Assembly (NCBI GenBank): GCA_004151065.3
Contig: NWUY0300000870.1
Location: 179,085-192,517 of the forward strand
Origin: Larix sibirica
Taxonomy: Eukaryota > Streptophyta > Pinopsida > Pinales > Pinaceae
Reading direction: 5' to 3'
DNA: 13,433 nt
Below, one piece after another: positions 7,981-13,433 of this stretch. Within the stretch, counting starts at the first letter, position 1. Every line of letters starts with the position of its first letter. The translations under genes were made by a program, and so were the position numbers. The notes below the pieces were generated by a model. That model saw nothing but the letters and a program-made list of their open reading frames with translations, was not told the origin of the DNA and did not search any database.

Positions 7981-9350
7981 CATTTGTAAGTGTTTTTGCC
8001 AAACTCCTAATTTTATTTTATTTTCTCACCAAATGTACAATGTTAACATTAGTTCTAATTTATCTCTTCAGTTTTTTTGTTTCCACTCATCATTCCTTTC
8101 TTTCAGTGGGTTGTGTAAAAATCATATTTAGGGATGAGTTGTATGTCTTAAATCGATTACTTCTGCAATTTATGGATAAGGGGCATGAAAAATATTGCTC
8201 ACAAATTGCATAACTTCTAGATTCCCTATGGGTAAAAATCCCTAGAAAGTCTCAAATCTCCACACTCTTTTAATGATCCCTAACCACATAGAAATTAAAT
8301 GACTGTGTATGCTTAAAAGTATTTGAAAGGTGGCTCACTCAAAGCATGTCTTTTGTGGAATGAACCCTCATGTGATGGTTGCATGTTTTTTTGTTGGATA
8401 GTAAAACATTCACATAAACTACTGCATGTTGCTTAGCTAAACACTTGTTTTGGTGAGGCATAGAAAATGGCACATGCCCTTTTGGCACTTGATCCTTGCA
8501 ACAGAAGGCTTTATTGGTTTTGAAGGTAAATTTGTATTTGACAAACAAAGACATTGAGTCTAAAACGTGTCTAAAGCTTGATCTCATCATTAAGATCAAG
8601 TCTTCAAGAAATATAAGCCCGATGATGGCTATAGAACATTGAGTACAACCCTATCTTGGGAATTACTATGGAGAATTGAGACAAACAAAAAATCCTAACC
8701 ATACAAGCTCAAAACTATGTGGGAGCCTTTTGTGGAGCGAAATAATTTCTCCTTTATCTAGTCATTGGTCCTTGGGGAATCGACTTTAGGCCGATGTTTC
8801 TAGAACTTGGGGGTGGCCATTGAGAACCTTGTCATGTGGAGGAAAAAACTCTATGAAGCGCAATTCTAGTTTCATGATTTTGGGTTTATATGTTTTAAAA
8901 TCAATGTCTCCCTCCCCCCATATCCTAGAGTGTTATCTTCTTAGGAGGTAAATTATTTTTCCTTGTTGAGTTCGATGTAACATGAAAAAATATTAGAATA
9001 AAAATTATCTTCTTCATTTGAAAATGAAGGAATGAATCTTTGTTCAATAAAATACAAAATATTTTACTTGGTGTGGTGGCTCCCTATTATGGTCAAAAAC
9101 CTATTTTCAAACCATAGTGTAGGGTCAAAGGATTGAGATGCATATGGCACATATATGTTAGTTACTGAAGTTGTGTGGTGGTGCACCTTGAACCATGTGC
9201 ATGAAACATTCTACTAACTCCCATGCACATTCAATGCACTCTATTGAGTTTGTCTCATCATCAGCTAGTTGTATTGTTCATGAGTGCCAATGCTTTCTTC
9301 CTTCACCCACCCCTCAATTCTAAGCCAGCCATTGATAAAGGATTGTTGCT
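7981..9350. other. Non-coding stretch without recognised features
   Basis: AT-rich DNA with stops in all frames at short intervals. The open frame at 8339-8599 (minus, 86 codons) has no motif I recognise. About 8700-8880 gives a plus frame with protein-like pieces (SLVLGESTLGRCF, NLGVAIENLVMWRKKLYEAQ) broken by stops, which may be an old coding or transposon remnant but cannot be assigned. Confidence 0.4.
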
Positions 9351-9804
9351 CCACAAACACAAATGACCCATTACCTTGTGTATGCATTAGTCTTTATGTA
9401 TAATGGTTATGCCATAAACTATATGGGCTAATAGGCCTTATACATCATCATTTTTTATATGTACTTAGGTTCAAGTCTTTGCGGTATTTTATTGTATTCT
9501 TTTAAACCTCACTAAGTTTCTAGGTTCCTAGTCTTATTAGCTTGCAGTTTGATGGCCCATACTTTTTTTTTGTTGTCCCCCAAACAAAAATGACTCACTG
9601 CCCTATGTATGCATGATTATTTATGTATAATGGTTCTAACAAACTATGTGAGCTAATGATCCTTATAAATGATAATTTTTTATGTTTACTTGGGTTCAAG
9701 CCTTTGTGGTATTTTGTTATATTCTTTTGAATCTCACTAAGTTTCCAGATTCCAAAGCTTATTAGCTACTTGTAGTTGTTGTGTTTATAACCCATATTTT
9801 TTTG
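9351..9804. repeat. Tandem duplication, ~227-bp period
   Basis: Two adjacent diverged copies (about 9351-9577 and 9578-9804) share in order AAATGAC, TTTATGTATAATGGTT, TTCAAG, GGTATTTT, CTCACTAAGTTTC and CTTATTAGCT, at offsets of 225-227 bases. Clear substitutions and small indels show an old event. No coding sequence is seen. The 9781-9978 open frame begins in the second copy and looks accidental. Confidence 0.85.
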
Positions 9805-10196
9805 TATAAAATGAATGAACATATTTTTCTCAACCTAATACTTGAAAAGATACATCATATGCCAAAAAAAAGAAAAAAAATAATGAATAATGAGAACAAT
9901 GTTTACATTAAATGCAATATACTATTAATCCAAAGCATTGGAATCCAATGCTATACATCTTCGGATATACTGCAATAATGCAACATCTGCTTATTACTTG
10001 GTAGGAACCCACTATCACTATAGTTAATGGTTACTAGCCAAGAACCATGAAGACTCTCCACTCCACATGAGTATGCTTGGTTTATTGCTAATCCCTTTAT
10101 GTATGATTGGTTTTGTAGCCTCACTTTTCTCGTTGTTTATTGTTAATCCCTTTGTTGCCAACTAACATGTCCTACTTTGTTTAAGCTTGATGTAAT

Positions 10197-10318
10197 TCAA
10201 ATTCTAAGCCTTTCCGACAATTTTGGCTTTTGAACCAAGAGAATTTTGTGATTAAATTCTAACTCTAAGCCTTTCCCACAATTTTGGCTTTTAGAGTAAG
10301 GAAAATTTGTAATGAAAT
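10197..10318. repeat. Tandem duplication, 61-bp period
   Basis: CTAAGCCTTTCC.ACAATTTTGGCTTTT occurs at 10204 and 10265, followed in both by GA/AAATTTTGTGAT-like sequence ending in AAATTCTA. There are two copies with modest divergence. Confidence 0.85.
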
Positions 10319-10432
10319 TCTACTCTATTACTTGAGGTTGGTTTAATATCCGGTATAAAATATCTTAAATATTTTCTATGTATATTTTTATTTTTTATTT
10401 TAATTTAAAAATAATAATACCCTAACAACGTT

Positions 10433-10511
10433 CATTCTAGTGTAAAGAGACTTTTCTTAAAAAATCAAAATCATTGTGGTGTAAAGAAACTTTTCTTACG
10501 AAATCCAAAAA
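10433..10511. repeat. Tandem duplication, 39-bp period
   Basis: TGTAAAGAGACTTTTCTTA at 10441 recurs as TGTAAAGAAACTTTTCTTA at 10480, each followed by an AAATC-type A-rich tail and preceded by CATT. Two copies. Confidence 0.85.
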
Positions 10512-10829
10512 TAGAGCTACTTCGGGGAGAATTACAGAGGATCCTGAGTCCAAGTTAACAATGGATTCAACCTGGTTGGTAGATTATGTTTCCACTGGGG
10601 GTCACTAGACCAGCACAAGGGGCAACTGCGTGACTTGTGAGGGAAGGTTGATGGTAGAGGTGACCTGAACCAACAGATTTTGAAGGGTTGTAAGGGAGGA
10701 ATCCAACACCAAATATTTCATCTTCAAAATAGAGATAGAATTGGAGGCTCTGTTACCCAATCCATGTCGAGTCCCCTCCCACCAGTCTGACCAGTGGAGG
10801 GAGACATGAAGGATAGATGGGGTGCTACA
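10512..10829 (-). mobile_element. Candidate LTR (start of 3' LTR) of a minus-strand retroelement
   Basis: Read on the minus strand from 10829 it begins TGTAGCACCCC, close to the TGTAACACCCC start common in plant Ty3/gypsy LTRs, directly after a purine-rich tract. It is GC-richer than its surroundings. The open frame at 10605-10889 (minus) crosses the tract and the LTR start, so it is not regarded as a gene. The inner end of the LTR was not located. The alternative is a solo-LTR fragment or chance match. Confidence 0.4.
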
Positions 10830-10840
10830 CTTCTCCCCTG
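10830..10840 (-). other. Candidate polypurine tract (CAGGGGAGAAG)
   Basis: On the minus strand this 11-base tract, mostly purine, immediately precedes TGTAGCACCCC. This is the arrangement used to prime plus-strand DNA synthesis at the 3' LTR of LTR retrotransposons. Confidence 0.45.
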
Positions 10841-11289
10841 GAGTAGAATTATAAAATTTATTTACATCTAAATGTGTGTGCAGATGCATAATAAATTACA
10901 TAGCGGATTTAACTCTACAATGCACACACAACATGCATATACTAGCATGCTCATCACAGGCATAACAGTATAATCATGCACATAAATAACTCGTCTTATG
11001 CTAATCATTGGCATTCAATTTTAATAATTCAAATTGGACCATTTAATTCAATTGGACATAAACAAATAGTCATTCATAACACATAAACTTGACATAATGA
11101 GAAACAACAGTGAACACATATCTTTAATTGGAGTTGTCTAAGCATTTGGATATGGAAGAGCAACATTCCACCCAGCCATAAGTCTTTTTCTATCCTATAT
11201 TATTTTAGTTGAGAGACCACCCTCGAGTTGGGCTATGTATCCACCAAGGAGGAACTACTCGGGCTCACTCACAACCATAGTAAAAAATG
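10841..11289. other. Non-coding stretch upstream of the candidate polypurine tract
   Basis: No coding sequence was recognised on either strand. On the minus strand it would be the end of the internal region or 3' untranslated part of the element whose LTR starts at 10829, but no integrase or chromodomain motif is visible to confirm that. Confidence 0.35.
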
Positions 11290-11957
11290 TTGGTTGTGGA
11301 GCCTAATCTCCCAGATTCAGAGATATTATTATTCAGTCATGTTTNNCATCCAAATTTGATGATGGCCAAAGTGGAGATGACCAACTTGGGGAAAATTTTG
11401 TTACCAAGAAATTCACTTCCTTTCTGGATCATAGTGACTTTGGATGCAGTTGGTTCCAAACGAGGTCTTTTGATACTTGGTGTAGAGGATGCCTTAGTAT
11501 GCCTTTAACTTTCTCTAACGGGCCTCTTGTCATGCTTGTAGGATAGAGTGAACCTTTGTTGATCCATTACCTATTTTTTAAGAGAGTGCTATGTAAGGAA
11601 AAAATATTGGGAATCCCACATAACCTTCTTCCTTGGGGCTGATCTTGGAGCTAAATGGGTAACTTCATTCATGCTCTCATGCTACTCATCTTGGATTCAA
11701 TCATTCAATGGTTCACATGCAAATTGAATTTTAGGAGACCCCACCACTAGTTGAACCTTCCAAGTAAATAGATATTCTATTAAAGGAATAAATGCACATT
11801 CTACTACTTTATTTTCCTCTTCATCGTATGCAACAACAAAATTAATGGCTTGTACCTCACTTACCCATTCAAGTAGGTTCTGATCTTGTTGGCACGGGGT
11901 TAGAGCGCATAAAGTGTTGAAGTCGAAAACGACAAAGAGGGCATTTGCGGAGAACAA
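11290..11957 (-). pseudogene. Decayed minus-strand reading frame, family unknown
   Basis: I do not recognise it. The longest open part (11957-11697) reads LLEWVSEVQAINFVVAYDEE, then ENKVVECAFIPLIEYLFTWK. It starts from TTG, not ATG. After the first stop the same frame continues protein-like for about 130 more codons with further stops, including APRSAPRKKVMWDSQYFFL, a basic SSTPSIKRPRLEPTASK and FLGNKIFPKLVISTLAIIKF. KRPR resembles a nuclear localisation patch, but that alone proves nothing. It lies on the same strand as the candidate LTR at 10829 and could be internal sequence of that element, or a captured host gene. The undetermined bases at 11345-11346 fall near its end. Confidence 0.35.
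11345..11346. other. Two undetermined bases (NN)
   Basis: The only ambiguous bases in the window. They may mark an unresolved base-call conflict or a collapsed gap, so reading frames across this point should not be trusted. Confidence 0.95.
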
Positions 11958-12653
11958 GGAAGCCGACGAAGGCGCAAGTTATGGTTTAGTTAGGTAGAAT
12001 GGGTAATAGAACCATGATTGTAAGCCTAAGGGAATCCAGTTATGATTGATCCATGAATTGATCGATTGGATCGTAGACTATGAGTTTTATATCTATGTTT
12101 TGTTCTACCTTCAGCAAGTTTTGTTCTAGTTATATGGATTTGTGATAAGTCACTTGGACTTGTTCCTGCGAACGTTGTACCACAGATTTTGGGATGATTT
12201 AATGCATGAGGATGTTCGGTTATGTCTCTTCTCTCTATGTTTATGCTTTTTTCGAATGATGAATGTTATCTCAATGATGCGATATGGTTAAGGTTTTATT
12301 ACTCTGTCTGTAATGCTGGTTGATGCGAATGACAATAATATAATGCTGGTGTGAATGTTGATTCGAATGTCAAATATATATTTAAATTGTTAGCATGATG
12401 CGAAGACAACATCTCTGGTTTTTGTAGTGATTGAGAGATATTAGATGCATGTCCTTCTCCCACTGCGGAAACTTGGTTCCTGCAGCCCCCTTATCCATCT
12501 CTTGTGAGACTTCACTCACTCTGTGAGTGTTGCTGGACAGGGTTAAACCTTTCCAGGCCAGTGTTTAAGGGAGTTTGATTGATGTTTGTTGACAACAGTG
12601 TGAAGTGAACTCATGTAGATAGATAATGTGTCAACAAATGGTTTCGTTGTGAA
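11958..12653. other. Non-coding stretch before the second reverse transcriptase
   Basis: No gene or RNA was recognised. T- and G-rich on the plus strand, with AT runs (near 12375) and several TCGAATG/GATGCGA motifs. It may be LTR or untranslated DNA of the second element, but no primer binding site could be identified, and RT coding begins abruptly at about 12654. Confidence 0.4.
12311..12378. repeat. Short imperfect direct repeat
   Basis: TAATGCTGGT occurs exactly at 12311 and 12341. TTGATGCGAATGACAA at 12320 recurs as TTGATTCGAATGTCAA at 12359. The repeat spacing is uneven (30 and 39 bases), so an indel separates the copies. Confidence 0.65.
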
Positions 12654-13433
12654 ATGAAGATCCCCCTGAAACCCGATGCAAATCCATTCAACCAACGGCC
12701 GTACCATTGAATCCAAGGTACACGGAACGGGTGCAAGCTGAGATTGAAAGAATGCTGGAAGCAGGAATTATAGAACCGGTAGAAGAATCAGAGTGGATCA
12801 TCCTGATGGTGTTCCAAGATAATAAAACTAGCGAAGTCTGAATATGTGTCGATTTAAGGAAGATGAATGATGCCTGCCTACACGATCCATTCCCGATACC
12901 ATTCATGGGTGAGGTGCTTGAAGGAGTAGGAGGTCAGGAAATATACTCTTTTACGGATAGGTTTTCGAGTTATCACCAGATCAAAATTGCAAAGGAAGAT
13001 CGGCACAAGACTACATTCGTCACAGAATGGGCATGCTTTTAGTATACAGTGATTCCATTTGGACTGAAGAATGCTCCAGCAATTGTTACAAGATTAGTAG
13101 TTTAGGCGTTCAAAGATTACATTCATAAATTTCTTGACGTCTATATGGACAATTGGACAGTGTATGGATTGGTCAAGGATCACGTCGCAAACCTAAGGCT
13201 AATGTTGGAGTGATGTCGACAGCAACAGATTTCATTGAACCTAAAAAGGTGCATCTTCTATGCTCCGTTTGGGATTTTTCTACGACACAATGTCTGCAGG
13301 GAAGGTATGCTAGTAGACCCGGTGAAGATTTCAATTATTTTCAACCTCCCACCGCCGACAATAGCCAAGCAATTGAGAGCGATGTTGGGACATGCAGGCT
13401 ACTAAAGGAAGTTTATCAGAGGGTATGCAGCAA
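12654..13433 (+). pseudogene. Reverse transcriptase of a second Ty3/gypsy lineage (Athila/Tat-like), partial
   Basis: It begins KIPLKPDANPFNQRPY. A one-base loss near 12705 moves the reading to the main frame (12707-13433, open to the window edge): LNPRYTERVQAEIERMLEAG, IIEPVEESEWI, ICVDLRKMNDACLHDPFPIP, YSFTDRFSSYHQIKIA (motif A Asp kept), VIPFGLKNAPA, FLDVYMDNW, then QLRAMLGHAGY and RKFIRGYAA, the connection toward RNase H. Stops lie at 12839 and 13211 (TGA where Arg CGA is expected), 13040 and 13103 (TAG), and 13403 (TAA after GY). The catalytic box, normally YxDD, reads YMDN at 13142-13153. Residue choices (NDACLHDPFP, DW after the box) differ from the first RT, so this is a separate lineage. 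Lineage naming is from pattern memory only. Confidence 0.9.

Noticed and set aside
7776-8213. 145-codon plus frame as a gene
   Set aside because: Its first half is the composite repeat and the second half is AT-rich hydrophobic sequence. There is no family match, and the opposite strand is also open.
9781-9978. 65-codon plus frame
   Set aside because: It starts inside a tandem duplicate and is dominated by A/T-rich codons.
10605-10889. 94-codon minus frame as a gene
   Set aside because: It crosses the candidate polypurine tract and LTR start and has no recognisable domain.
11287-11508. 73-codon plus frame
   Set aside because: It is antisense to the more protein-like minus frame and runs through the NN bases.
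1-13433. CRISPR arrays, bacterial operons, rRNA or complete tRNA genes
   Set aside because: None was seen. The only tRNA-related sequence is the retroelement primer binding site at 2698-2710.

Overview
The window looks like nuclear DNA of a seed plant with a large, repeat-rich genome. A gymnosperm is my best guess. It is AT-rich, has no prokaryotic gene organisation, and holds decayed plant Ty3/gypsy (Metaviridae) retrotransposon pieces separated by long non-coding stretches with many local tandem duplications. No complete intact gene is present.

Left edge (1-246, minus strand): two short, correctly phased exon pieces match the Rab7/RABG3 small GTPase. They are a 27-nt microexon (VGKTSLMN) and the start of the next exon (YVNKKFS), separated by a 198-nt GT-AG intron. 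The glutamine codon split by this intron reads as a stop. This is therefore either a Rab7 pseudogene or a real gene with one substitution or sequencing error. Exon 1 was not found in the window. If the locus is genuine, its first intron would be longer than 13 kb and the rest of the window would lie inside it.

Region 247-1900 is AT-rich non-coding DNA with short tandem duplications. Region ~1915-5009 (plus strand) is a truncated Ty3/gypsy element of chromovirus-like type: LTR-like DNA, an initiator-Met tRNA primer binding site, gag with a CCHC zinc knuckle, an aspartic protease (DGGST), and the first part of reverse transcriptase. It carries many stops and frameshifts. RT stops at catalytic motif A, and the sequence passes directly into an acidic decayed reading frame of about 330 codons (5001-6002) that I cannot identify. 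All ten of its internal stops are TAA or TAG.

Region 6003-10511 is non-coding. It holds a degenerate ~16-bp minisatellite (6655-7485), a composite ~100-bp repeat (7611-7980), a 227-bp tandem duplication (9351-9804), and 61-bp and 39-bp duplications. Around 10830 a minus-strand polypurine tract plus LTR start (TGTAGCACCCC) suggests a further LTR element. To its right, 11290-11957 holds a decayed minus-strand reading frame of unknown family, with two undetermined bases nearby. The right edge (12654-13433, plus strand) holds reverse transcriptase of a second, different Ty3/gypsy lineage (Athila/Tat-like), with four or five premature stops and a mutated catalytic box (YMDN). It runs off the window.

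Nothing here appears able to transpose. The most biologically informative content is the Rab7 fragment and the unidentified acidic frame.
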